64,000 nt of DNA from Hippophae tibetana (taxonomy: Eukaryota; Streptophyta; Magnoliopsida; Rosales; Elaeagnaceae). The position numbers and the translations under genes were made by a program. Below, one piece after another: positions 34,400 through 44,903 of this stretch. Location of the stretch: the NCBI GenBank assembly GCA_037013495.1, contig CM072811.1, forward strand, positions 16,746,659-16,810,658, read 5' to 3'. Position 1 is the stretch's first letter; each line of letters begins with the position of its first letter. The notes below the pieces were generated by a model. That model saw nothing but the letters and a program-made list of their open reading frames with translations, was not told where the DNA came from and did not search any database.

Positions 34400-34405
34400 A
34401 ATAAA
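34400..34405 (+). terminator. pararetroviral polyadenylation signal
   Basis: AATAAA about 175 bp after the predicted start, the arrangement that Caulimoviridae use to bypass the signal once and use it on the second pass. Confidence 0.5.
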
Positions 34406-34669
34406 ATGGAGTTCAGTTACTCTTCTTTAGTAAATTAACTATTGGACACCCTCTATGTACGAATGTAGAAGGCTCACCATTGCCAGGAGGGCGTTGAGGT
34501 TTGAGCAAAACTGAGGCACAACAGGTGTAACAAAAGAATACTAACAGAAGGAAAGATCGTGATGGATCCATCAAATTCACGTATAATAATTATAAATTTA
34601 AGCTAATTAAGAATCTTGAATGTTTAAATATTTGCTTACAACAAGACATAATATTGTTAAAATAGGAAA

Positions 34670-34924
34670 ATGGAAATTATTTATAGAAATAAACAACTAA
34701 TAATTCCAATGTAAATCCAAGATAAAAATCTAATTCTATTAGAAACATTTGATAAAAGTTATCTCTATCATTTAAATGAATATTTTCAAAATGAAGACTA
34801 TGAAACTTGTCTTGAAAATTTTAAAAGATTTAACATCTTATTAGATATCTATACAGATTATATGAAAGTTATTACAAGCATCATAGACCATCGTTGTTTC
34901 AAGGACATTAAAAGACTAATTTAG
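34670..34924 (+). pseudogene. small unrecognised viral ORF, one stop
   Basis: An 84-codon frame with an early stop at about codon 15. It contains FDKSYLYHLNEYFQ and NFKRFNILLDIYTDYM. No family recognised. It lies after the leader, where small first ORFs of the viral genome are expected. Confidence 0.35.
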
Positions 34925-35085
34925 TAAAAAAATATATGAGAATAGAGGAAGAAGAATTTATTTGGATATTACTTTTTTGAAAGTTATAAATATATTGTAT
35001 GTATACAAGAAAAACCTACTTGCATACTACGAATAGGATAAAATAATATACATTCAACACATATGATTTATCAAGATAATACTTT

Positions 35086-35349
35086 ATGAACATCGAATCA
35101 TTAGTACATAAATTAGAACTATTAGATTTAACAAATGAAAGAGTAATTTTTAATTTTAAAAGACAATTAATAGATTCAGAATTAAAATTAAGCAACCAAC
35201 ATAATGAAGAACATAATATACTATGTAATTGTAACGAATATAGAAAAAAATTAGACTTATACAGTAAAATAATAAATTTTTTAGACAAATTATTACCTTC
35301 AATAAATAGACAAAGACCATTAATTAGGTCAATATTAACTCTCGATTAA
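35086..35349 (+). CDS. small unrecognised ORF after the viral leader
   Basis: An 87-residue open frame from MNIESLVHKLELLDLTNE to the stop at 35349, rich in Leu, Asn and Lys, with a likely helical or coiled N-terminal half. No Caulimoviridae protein is recognised with certainty. It sits downstream of the leader, at a first-ORF position, and has no internal stop, unlike its neighbours. AT-rich composition matches the insert. It may be a residual small viral protein or a chance frame. Confidence 0.35.
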   Translation: MNIESLVHKLELLDLTNERVIFNFKRQLIDSELKLSNQHNEEHNILCNCNEYRKKLDLYSKIINFLDKLLPSINRQRPLIRSILTLD

Positions 35350-35524
35350 AAATTGTATCCATCCTCAGAAATTATAATCAAAACATAGGAATAATAATCT
35401 AAATAGTAATGGATGAAAAATTAACACTATTAAAATATAAAAATATTTTTGATATTTTATAAAACTTAGTAACATAATTAAAAATATGTCAAATAGCATT
35501 TAAGATAGTGTTCCGTTTCGATAG

Positions 35525-36979
35525 CTATCCAACTATTAACTCTAATATAAGCTTGTTTTGTGTAGGCACACACATTACTTTACGATTGATTTAGAAAGTA
35601 TCTGATTATGCTGCTTTAACATTGGAAAGCGTTGACTTGTTGCCACTGGAATAGACCTTTTTCTCTTTTTGGTCGTTAATAAGACCAAAATCTTGCAAAA
35701 CTACCAATGAAAAACTGCCATTAACGAATTCAATGTTTATAAAAGAATTAAAAATCATATTAAAACACTAAGTTGTTATGATTAACATGTCGGCATGCTT
35801 CGTATTCATTACGTATTTTTTTCCACAAATTATATTAACATGTCAGCATGCTTCGTATTCATTATTTATTTAATTAGTCAAATATTAAGATAAGGTTTTT
35901 GAATATTCATAATAATCGTGTAAAAAATATTTAAATATAATTTAATTTTTAAATATATTTTTAAAATTATTATCCAAATCAAAAAAACTTTCAAGGTTTA
36001 AGTAGACATATGTTATATATATTTCATATTAAACATGTGAGAATATTTAATATATAAGTTGCTAAATAGATAATATATGAATCAATAGTTGGGTTCAATA
36101 AATTAGTATCTTATTTTAATAAAAAATATATTAGTAGTTTTTTTAAAAAAATATTTAAAAAATATAAAATTAAATACACTTGAGAATTGAAAATAATAAA
36201 ATAATAATTTTATCATTTGTTTTGAAAAAATTATTTATTAAGATAAATTTGATCAAATTTGTCATTTTATAATCATTTTAGACTATATTGTATTATTTAA
36301 AAAGAAATTTATAATATACAGTTAAAATATATATTTTTGTATTTCTTTTCTAAAAATAATGTACGAATGTTACCCAATCCCGTATTTTTAATATACATAT
36401 ACCCTATATATTAATAATATTCCATTAAGTAGAATGCGTACATATGCAACTAATATGTTGTTTTTTAACCACTTTAATTAATTGTATATGCTATTTATTC
36501 CCCGTTACAAACTATTTTCTTCTCAAACGTCGAATGCCGGTTAAATAATAAATTAAAAAGCTGTTGCTATTTCTTGTTCTTTAAAAATAAAGCAAATCTT
36601 TTTTTATTTTTATTTTTATTTTTAAGAATGGCATGGAGACTTACAGAGCACAAGACAACCAGCCATATACTATTTTTTAAATGCACATACAAGTGAAAGA
36701 ACATGCAGAAAACCAGCTGAGTTTCAAATTTTACACCTGTACCCAAAAGCTACGAGTTGGTTCCCTCAAAACTTATCACTGTATTTTCAAAACCAAAAAA
36801 GAAGAAGAAGGGTTTAGTGGAATCCACAAACTGGATGGTAACTATAAAAAGAAAATGATTCCGGGGATGTACTTATCTGAAACCATCCCTCTGGTAAATC
36901 ACTTTCCTTCAAGTTCATACTAGTAGACCAGTTCAGACCAAATCAGACCGTGTTCATATTTCTGTACAAGTAACTAAAT
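35525..36979. other. AT-rich DNA downstream of NCED
   Basis: No gene is visible. The last few hundred bases hold the likely NCED 3' UTR on the minus strand; the run of TTTATT on the plus strand at about 36604-36625 reads as AATAAA-rich sequence on the minus strand. AACATGTC(A/G)GCATGCTTCG occurs twice at about 35785 and 35837. Confidence 0.5.
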
Positions 36980-38797
36980 TTAGACGACCTGTTTCTTCAA
37001 ATCCTCAGAGTTAATAAATGTACCATGAAAACCATATGGAACTCTAGAGGGAAGCTTAACCGAAGCTTCCAAATTCATATTCATGGCATTGATGATTCTT
37101 AACTCTGATTTCCATTCCTTTTCATCGTGAACAAAAGCTAGAATATTACCATCATCTTCTTTTTCTGAATTGGGATCTCTTGGAACAAACATAGGCTCAC
37201 CACCATACATTTGATCTCCATAAATATACTTCTCTACCTCTCCATTTAACAAGTTCACTTTTGCAAAGCCTGAAACTTTAGGCCAAGGTTCAGCTAATGC
37301 CAAATACGCAAAATTTGTTTTCCTTCCAAGAAGGTGTCGATTAACCATCCCAGCTTCTAAATTCATTTGCTTTGACTCTTCAATAATACAACGCCGTGTG
37401 GATTTACCGGTTCTGATATTTAAACGAATTTCAGACAAAATACTCTTCAAATTCTCATCACATTCGTTGAAAATTGAATCAGGTGGAGTCATACAAGACC
37501 CAATAACAACAACTTCATCAGTTTCAGATTCTTCCCAAGCATTCCAAAGATGAAAACAGAAACAATTTGGGGCTTCAATCCACTTAATCCCAGAAGCACT
37601 TTTAGCATTCTTATCCAAAATTCCAAACCTTGACATCTTTTTCTTATCATAAATCACAGGAAAACCACCACTAATCAACTCGGACAAATTGAAAACAACT
37701 TGTTGATCAGGAATTACCACAAACTTGTCTGTGATAGCAAAGTCATGAATCATAGTTGGCTGAGGCAGAGGAATTTCAATGTCAGGGGATTTCTTACCAT
37801 TTGGAGAAAAGTGAAAGTATTTCAAATAAGGCTTCTGAACAACATCATAGCTAAGAGCAAAGAGCTCCCCAGAAACTGGGTCAACTTTTGGATGAGCTAT
37901 CATGGTTGATTTAAGCTGCCCATTGAAATCAAACCTACCAACAGTTTTAAGATCCCCTGTTTGAGTAACTTGCACATGGTATGGTATGTCATCTTCAGAC
38001 ATAGCTAAAAGACGGTTGTTAAAGTAAACAAGACCAGCGTTAGCTACACCAATTCCTTTGCTAGGATCAACAATATCAAATAGCCCACGAGCATAAAAGA
38101 GAAGTATACGAGCTATGCCTGAATGACCATGAAGTTCACCAATTGCTTTTGGGAAGATAGGTCGGCCTATAGATTTCTCTTGAACAAGCCTTTGGGTCTC
38201 CGTGAACCTACAGGCATAACTAACAGACCCATTTTTGATTTGAACAGAGTGAACCATACCATCTCCGTCAAAGAAGTGGTGACCAGCGACGGGTTCGTGA
38301 AATGGGTTAGCACCATTTCGAACATAAACGCCTTCAATGCATTTGGGAATAAGGCCGGTGACGGTAAGAGAGTGTTTCACAGGTTGTTCCAGCACTGGAG
38401 CGAAGTTTCCGGCTATTTGGACTCTCGGGTCTGCCGTTTTAGGAAGTGGGTGTTGGCGTTCGTGTGTTACTAGAGCATTTTCCACTGCGTCTAACGCCAT
38501 TGCTGCGGCTTTTTGTAAGAAATCCCATCGTTGGGTTGTTGATTTATCAGATATTGGAGGTAAAGATTGAGTTTTTTCTTCGGAGTTTTTAGTGGTAGGT
38601 TTGAAAATTGTTGTAGATGGTTGATAAGTTGGAGATTGCTTTGGAATTTTAAGTACAGAAGGAGTTGGAAGAGAACATTTTATTTTAGGTTTTGTATTGG
38701 GTATGTTCAACATTGAATTCAAGCCTGGGCTTGAAGAAGAATGAATTTTAGGCTTAACCCAATTGTTCAAAGATATTGTTATAGTAGTAGAAACCAT
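36980..38797 (-). CDS. NCED: 9-cis-epoxycarotenoid dioxygenase (ABA biosynthesis)
   Basis: This intact 605-residue, intronless frame encodes the non-haem iron dioxygenase that cleaves 9-cis-violaxanthin or 9-cis-neoxanthin at the 11,12 bond to give xanthoxin, the committed step of abscisic acid synthesis. It resembles NCED1/NCED3 proteins (VP14 is 604 residues). The Ser/Thr/Pro/Lys-rich first 75 residues fit a plastid transit peptide, and residues 94-108 ([15 protein letters not shown]) fit the membrane-associating helix. Iron ligands are visible at H302 (IAHPKVDP), H351 (IHDFAIT), H416 (CFHLWNA) and H591 (GFHGTF). The start is supported by family length, the transit peptide and a good context (A at -3, G at +4). 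No frameshift or missing catalytic residue was seen, so the gene looks functional. Which NCED paralogue it is cannot be decided here. Confidence 0.96.
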   Translation of the reverse strand: MVSTTITISLNNWVKPKIHSSSSPGLNSMLNIPNTKPKIKCSLPTPSVLKIPKQSPTYQPSTTIFKPTTKNSEEKTQSLPPISDKSTTQRWDFLQKAAAMALDAVENALVTHERQHPLPKTADPRVQIAGNFAPVLEQPVKHSLTVTGLIPKCIEGVYVRNGANPFHEPVAGHHFFDGDGMVHSVQIKNGSVSYACRFTETQRLVQEKSIGRPIFPKAIGELHGHSGIARILLFYARGLFDIVDPSKGIGVANAGLVYFNNRLLAMSEDDIPYHVQVTQTGDLKTVGRFDFNGQLKSTMIAHPKVDPVSGELFALSYDVVQKPYLKYFHFSPNGKKSPDIEIPLPQPTMIHDFAITDKFVVIPDQQVVFNLSELISGGFPVIYDKKKMSRFGILDKNAKSASGIKWIEAPNCFCFHLWNAWEESETDEVVVIGSCMTPPDSIFNECDENLKSILSEIRLNIRTGKSTRRCIIEESKQMNLEAGMVNRHLLGRKTNFAYLALAEPWPKVSGFAKVNLLNGEVEKYIYGDQMYGGEPMFVPRDPNSEKEDDGNILAFVHDEKEWKSELRIINAMNMNLEASVKLPSRVPYGFHGTFINSEDLKKQVV

Positions 38798-38867
38798 GAT
38801 AAATAGAGCTTAAGAAGAAGAGATGCAAGAATGTAAATAGAGCTTAGTAGTTGTAAAATAGTAATAG

Positions 38868-38873
38868 CTACAT
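38868..38873 (-). promoter_or_regulatory. start-stop minimal uORF in NCED leader
   Basis: On the minus strand ATG (38873-38871) is followed at once by TAG (38870-38868), 76 nt upstream of the main ATG. It is the only ATG in the predicted leader between the TATA-like box and the main start. Its context is weak (T at -3). Confidence 0.65.
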
Positions 38874-38964
38874 GTAAAATACAAGAGAATGAAGACAAAG
38901 AGAGGAGTGAGAGTGACACTAGTTATTAAAAAGAAAACTCCCTCAATTTTTAGAGTTGATTTGA

Positions 38965-38992
38965 GGGAGGGAGGGAGAGAGGGGGGGTGGGG
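38965..38992 (+). promoter_or_regulatory. G-quadruplex-capable purine tract in NCED leader
   Basis: On the plus (template) strand, G-runs at 38965-38967, 38969-38971, 38973-38975, 38981-38987 and 38989-38992 are separated by short loops. The RNA would be C/U-rich here. It lies 168-195 bp upstream of the start codon. Confidence 0.7.
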
Positions 38993-39018
38993 ATGAGGAG
39001 AGAGTCGAGGTGCGGGGG

Positions 39019-39026
39019 TATCTATA
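39019..39026 (-). promoter_or_regulatory. TATA-like box of NCED
   Basis: The minus strand reads TATAGATA, a variant of the TATAAATA box, 222 bp upstream of the start codon. It would give a leader of about 190 nt. Confidence 0.5.
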
Positions 39027-39074
39027 GTGTTGAGAAGGAGGCAAAGAGGTCCACTTCCTACATTTAGTTGGAGA

Positions 39075-39082
39075 ACACGTGT
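39075..39082. promoter_or_regulatory. G-box / ABRE in NCED promoter
   Basis: ACACGTGT, a perfect palindrome with the CACGTG core bound by bZIP (ABF/AREB) and bHLH factors. It lies about 50 bp upstream of the TATA-like box and 279 bp from the start codon. Confidence 0.7.
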
Positions 39083-39515
39083 GAGATTAATAGATTGGGG
39101 GCAGTTTTGGCAGTACGCGATAGAGGTGGTGAGGATATTGAGAGATATATATACCAAATAAAATTTCCCATAAATTTATATTTATATTTAATATGTATTT
39201 AAATAATTTTAATTTTTTTTATTTTCAGTAAAATTTAATTAAATATCACATTATATTATAAATTTAAATATTATTTTACTTAATTTTTTTTATTTTTAAG
39301 ATAATAATATTATCATTAATTAAATATTTGTTATAATAATTAATATTTATTAATGATAATTTATCATGATTATAACATCAAATAAGAATATGTAATTGAA
39401 ATATAAGAGTTAAATTAATGAAACATTATTTTGAACAATAAATTGTTTAATTAACAATTTATTAAATGCCAATACTATAAAGTATTATTAACTAAAAATA
39501 AATAACAAAAATATG

Positions 39516-39867
39516 TGTTGTGAATGATTCGATTTACAGATAAAAAAACTAAAGAAAAATCATAAAATTGTGAGAATGTGTGGTTCTTTTATGAGACATA
39601 TATATATAATATTACATGTACATGTATCAATTACATAAGTTATACATGTCATAACATGTCATAGGGATATAAAAATAAAAGAAAACAAGTTTACAACTTA
39701 AGATTGACCACCTCATAGCTCTGGCTTGAGGTCAACCTTACAACACCAAAACTTGTGGGCATAAATGGGTCCCTCCTAAGAGTATGGTTATGGGCACATA
39801 CAAGTCCTTTTTGATAGCTCGGTTTGTTAGTTGTAATGGACTTAAGGACGAGCTATATGTCCAAACA
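39516..39867 (-). repeat. G3 3' LTR
   Basis: 352 bp from TGTTGTGAATGATTCG to TATGTCCAAACA. It aligns along its length with 46201-46565, sharing GATTCGATTTACA, GGTTGACCACC and GGGTCCCTCC. Confidence 0.85.
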
Positions 39868-40240
39868 TCTAATCCACCGAGTCTTTTAGCTTGGTTCTTC
39901 AACAAGGGTGAAAGAATAGTAATCAGCAATGAATTTGAGTCGTTTAACTCATCTTAATAAATGCTTTTTAATTGATTGGAAAGAAAAAATATCCACCTCT
40001 ATATAAGGAAGAGCTAATGCCTTTCCTCTTTTCATCATTTCTTGCATATAAAAAAAATTCATAAGAGAAAGGCTATGTCATCTTAGTTCGAGCTATTAAA
40101 ATTTTCAACTCATTGGTAAGAAATTATCTTGACATCTAGCTTTCTTGCTCAAGCTTTAGCAAAAAGCTTCTCAAGTCTAATAGTTTTATACTTTATTTTC
40201 AGGTCAGTTTAAAGAATCATTACCTCTTTTATTTCAAAGT

Positions 40241-41440
40241 GATCAACTCTCACTTTGGTGTTAAAGCATTCAACCTGGTTCCTAATTGAGGTGATCAACT
40301 CGTGACATGTAGTTTTTTGGGGGAGAACGTTCTATCTGGTCTATAACCGAGGTGATCAACTCTTACTTTGGTGTCAAAGCATTCTACCTAGATCCTAACC
40401 GAGGAGATCAACTCGTGACATGCAATTTGTTTTTAGGGAGGGGGAGCATTCTATTTGGTTTATGACCGAGGTGATCAACTCTCACTTCGATGTCAGAGCC
40501 TTCTACCTGGTTCCTAACTGAGGTGATCAACTCGTGACAAGCAGTTTAGGAAGAGCATTTTACATAGTTTACAACCTAGGTGGTCAACTCTTACTTTGGT
40601 GTTAGAGCATTCTATTGGTTCCTAACCAAGGTGATCAACTCGTGACATATAGTTTTTTGAGGGGAGAGCAATCTACTTGGTCTATGACCGAGGTGATCAA
40701 CTCTCACTTTGGTGTTATAATATTCTACCTAGTTCCTAACCGAGGTGATCAACTCGTGACATGCAATTTTTTAGGGGAGAGTATTCTACCTGGTCTATGA
40801 CCGAGGTGATCAACTCTCACTTCCATGTCAAAGAATTTTACCTGGTTCCTAACCGAGGTGATCAACTCTTACTTCGGTGTCAAAGTGTTCTATTAGTTCC
40901 TAACCGAGGTGATCAACTCTTACTTTGGTATTAGAGTGTTCTATTGGATCCTAACCGAGGTGATCAACTCGTGACATATATTTTTTTAGGGGAGAGCAAT
41001 CTACTTGGTCTATGACTGAGGTGATCAACTCTCACTTTGGTGTTATAACGTTCTACCTAGTTCCTAACCGAGATGATCAACTCATGCCATGAAATTTTTT
41101 GGGGGAGAGCATTCTACCTGGTTTATAACCAAGTTGATCAACTATCATATTGGTTTCACAACGTTCTACCTGGTTCCTAACTGAGGTGATCAACTCACGA
41201 CACGTAGTTTTTTGGGGGGAATGCATTCTACTTGGCCCATGACTGAGATGATCAACTCTCACTTCGGTTTCAGAGCATTCTACTTAGTTTCTAATCGAGG
41301 TGATCAACTCATGACATGTTGCTTTGGGGGAGAGCGTTCTACTTGGTCTATGATTGAGGTGATCAACTGCCACTTCAGTGTTAGAGCATTCTACCTGGTT
41401 CCTAACCAAGGTGATCAACTCATGACATGCAAGTTTGAGG
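40241..41440. repeat. higher-order minisatellite, about 22 half-units
   Basis: The core GAGGTGATCAACTC recurs about 22 times from 40241 to 41413 with alternating spacing of about 52 and 57-67 bp. Half-unit A carries ...CTCACTTTGGTGTTA...TGGTTCCTAACCGAG, and half-unit B ...GTGACATG...TTTTTTGGGGGAGAGC...GGTCTATGACCGAG. The composite unit is about 113 bp. Near 40808-40962 the alternation fails, with three spacings of 51-52 in a row. It lies in the 3' UTR of G3, between integrase and 3' LTR. Confidence 0.95.
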
Positions 41441-41641
41441 AAAGAGTCACTTTTTTGAAAGAAAATGCTTAATATATATAGAGATTGTACATGAAAGTAG
41501 TAAATGGTACATCAGAAGTTATATTTTTTAAGTGTCACGCATTCCAACTTGTGCCATATGAAGCTCTTTCAATGCTTCTCAATAAGTAGGCCCTCATTGG
41601 CTTCTTCTTGACTATCTGATACGAGACTTCCCAATTTGCAC

Positions 41642-44420
41642 TCAACTTGCTAGCCATTCATTCATTCTTGTTAGGGAAAACCCTTTTGAGAACCTAATCA
41701 CCCATGGAAAATATTTGCAATGCACAACCTTGTTGTAATAATCTAATACTTTCCTTTTTTGCTCAATAATCCTTCTCAAGGCCTCATATCTTTTTTCCTC
41801 AATGAGGGTTAGTTCAATTTGCTTACTTGCTACATTATGCTCCTCTGTTAGGGCTAATCTCATAATAGGCACTGTTATCTTAGTTGGTATGACAACCTCA
41901 ATCCCATATACTGTGAGAAAGATGTCTCGTTAGTGCTCCCTCGAGGAGTAGTTCTAATAGCCCACAATGCCCCAAGCAGCTCCTCAACCCATCTTCCTTT
42001 TGCACCCTCCAACCTTTTCTTTACTAAGTTGATTATTAACTTGTTAGAAGACTTTTCTTGGCCATTGGCTTGGGGGTAATATGGCATTAAATGACACATC
42101 ATGATGTTGTATTTAATAATAAACTCCTTGATGTTATGACCCATAAATCATCTTCCATTATCAATAATAAGTTACTTGGGTAGGCTGAAGCAAAAAATTA
42201 TGGATTTTCTAAATGAATCGAATCATTTCCTCCTCTCGTATTCTTCCCAAAGGTTATGCCTCAATCCATTTAGAAAAATAACTAGTGGCCACTAGTAAAA
42301 ACTTATTTTGGCCCCTGGCTTAGGGTAGAGGTCTTACTATATCGAGTCCTCATTTGTAGAAGGGTCAAGGGCTAACTACCCTCATCATGGTGGTTAGATG
42401 TATGTGTGACAATGAGGTAAACCTTTGACACTTATCGCACGCTTGGGTGTACCTTGTACAATCTGCTAGCATAATGAGCCAATAGTACCTCTTCCTCATA
42501 ATTCATTGGGATAGTCTCCTTCCACCCGAATATGTACCACGCTCTCCTTCATGGCTTCTAAAATTACTCTCTTAGATCCTTCCCTGGCTATGTATAAGAG
42601 CTCAAGTCTAAGTGTGGTTTTTTTGTACAACGTGTTGCCTTCAATCACATATTGCCCTACCTTGGCCTTGATTTCCTTTGCAATTTTGCGATCCTGGGGT
42701 AGATCTCTCTTTTTAGGAAGTCAAAGATCAAGGTGAACCATGGGTTAGTAAATCTGTTTCAATCCTCCTAACTACTTTTTTGGCCTCTTCCAAACTTGCT
42801 TATGTAGGATCGTTACCATCACTACCTGAGTGCAGTTGGCTTCTCGCACGGAGGCTAGTATGGCCAAAGTGTCAATGTGATCATTCTAATTATTAGCTAT
42901 TTACTTGATCTCGAAGTTAGAAAATTTTGAGCACTCTTTTCTTAACCTCTCTAGATATTTCCTCATCTTGCTATCCTTAGCCTCAAACATCCCTAGGTAC
43001 TAGTTGATTACCAGTCATGAGTTGCTATGTAAGGTGATTTTATTTACTCTAAGATTTTTTGCTTCCATGCCCCCAAATATAGCCACATTATACTTTACAA
43101 TATTACTAGTCTCTTAGAAATACAATCTAACAACATACTTGAAACAAATTTTATCATGATCAACTATCACCACCCCTAGCTCAATGCCATTGAAGTTGTA
43201 TGCACCCTCAACAAATATCTATCAGGTCAGCCTTTCTTTTTGATCCATGTTACATACCTTCTCGTATGCCTCAACACCGGTTACCTCTAATGTCTCACTA
43301 AAATCAGCCACAAACTTGGTCATTGCTTGTTCCTTAATGGTTGTTCTAGCCGTGTACATGATATCATACTCTCCCACTTTATGTCGATTTGTGCCAATCT
43401 CCCAGCGACTTCTATTCTCGTTAATACACTCTTAAGTGGTTGATAGGTGAGTACTACCACTGTGTATGAGCCAAAATAGTGTCTAAGATTTCGCGCACTG
43501 ATTTTCAAGGAAAATGCCAACTTTTCTATTGTTGGGTACATGCTTTGGGCATCTTTTAGAATTTGGTTGATGTAGTAGATAGGGTGTTGGACCTTGTTTA
43601 TTTCGACTAAGAGTATGGCACTGCAAGTCTGAGGGGCCACAACCAAATACAAGTAAAGTGTTTCTCCTAGGAAAGGGCTGATCAGGATAGAAGGTTTGCT
43701 CAAGTACTTCTTGATTTCTTCAAAGGCTCTTTCACAATCCTCATCCCAAAAAATTGATATGTTCTTCCTTAACATCTTGAAAAATGGCAGACACTTGTTT
43801 GTGCATTTGGAGATGAATCTGTTCAGTGCAACTATTTTTTCGTTCAGTTGTTGAATCCCTTTCAGATTGATAGGAGGCTTCATGCATGCTCACCAGGGCC
43901 TGTATCTTGTCAAGGTTGGTCTCAATCCCTCGGGAAGATTTGAGGTATCCTAAGAATTTTCCTAAAGCAACATTGAAAACACATTTCTTAGGATTAAGTC
44001 TCATTCCATACATTTAGATTATGGAAAATATCTCCTCCAAGTTTTTGATGTGGTTTATTGGTTGTGCAAACTTTACTACCATGTCGTCTACATATACCTC
44101 CAAGTTTTTTTCCAAATTGATCGAAAAACATTTTGTTGACGAGGCATTGATACCTACATTCTTCAATCCAAATGGTGTCCTAGTATAATAGAAGGTCTCT
44201 TCCTCGGTGATGAAAAATGTTTTCTCTTCATCATTTGGGTGCATTTTGATTTAATGGTAACCAGAATATGCATCCAGGAGGGGGAAACAATATTTGAGGC
44301 ATACCTCATTTAAGTCTATAAAAGCCACACACATACGGGAGCCTACACACCTTTTTCACCAGCACCACATTTGGAAACCAAGTAGGGTAGGTCATCTCCC
44401 TTATAATCTCTATCTTCTTA
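41642..44420 (-). pseudogene. G3 Tat-type RT, RNase H and integrase
   Basis: RT: TPFGLKNVG and LEVYVDDMVVK (44014-44244), then LNPKKCVFNVALGKFLGY and RGIETNLDKIQAL (43741-44013). RNase H connection: PIYYINQILKDAQSMYPTIE, HYFGSYTVVVLTYQPLKSVL (43320-43883). Integrase C-terminal half: YYPQANGQEKSSNKLIINLV, KRLEGAKGRWVEELLGALWA (41875-42144) and ALTEEHNVASKQIELTLIEE (41642-41872). YVDD is intact, but several stops and frame changes separate the parts. These motifs are characteristic of the Tat lineage. Confidence 0.85.
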
Positions 44421-44903
44421 AGGGTGGGACTTGACCTTTTATCTCCTCATTCTTTTCCCTAGGGAAATTCCTCTTTCTATATTGGAAAGTTTACCATTTG
44501 GATTGACATTTAAGATATGGGTTATAATCTCCAGGTTGATCCTAAGCATGTCTGTAGGGGTCTCTGTGAAGACTTCAGAGTTTGCCTATAGGAATCGAGA
44601 TAGTTGCTCATCCATCTCAGTTTTTAAATCCATACGTAGCTTTAAAAGGTGACTCTCCACCTTGTCTCTCATTGGCAGGTCTCGTACTTCATTTGAATTG
44701 AAAGACTATGCTAGACATTTACCTCCTGGTCTTCTTTAAAAAGGGCTCTGATGTGGTTTTTACTTGAGAGTAAGCTTCTTCATGGTGGAGTCATAATAGC
44801 TTCTAGCCTTCTCCTGGTTTCCTCTTATTTTCTTCATACCTTCATTAGTCAGGAATTTGATGACTTGATGGAAGATGGATGAGATTACCTTCATATTGTG
44901 TGT

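Larger units (their letters stand above)
27864..35514 (+). mobile_element. endogenous pararetrovirus (Caulimoviridae), decayed
   Basis: Plus-strand insert carrying, in order, movement protein, coat protein with zinc knuckle, aspartic protease, reverse transcriptase, RNase H, a viroplasmin/transactivator-type protein, and a promoter plus leader region with small ORFs. No integrase is present, which separates it from the retrotransposons around it. The presence of a viroplasmin-type ORF after pol suggests the Cavemovirus/Solendovirus-like part of the family (inference). Stops and frameshifts occur in most domains, so it is an old, non-infectious fossil. The 7.65-kb length between a 10-bp direct repeat (27854-27863 and 35515-35524) is about one viral genome. 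Confidence 0.85.

Noticed and set aside
36681..36923. 80-codon frame on the plus strand downstream of NCED
   Set aside because: No family resemblance, and it lies where the NCED 3' UTR is expected on the other strand. Most likely chance.
38810..39157. 115-codon minus-strand frame upstream of NCED
   Set aside because: It covers the predicted core promoter and leader, has no domain and ends before the NCED start. Not a gene.
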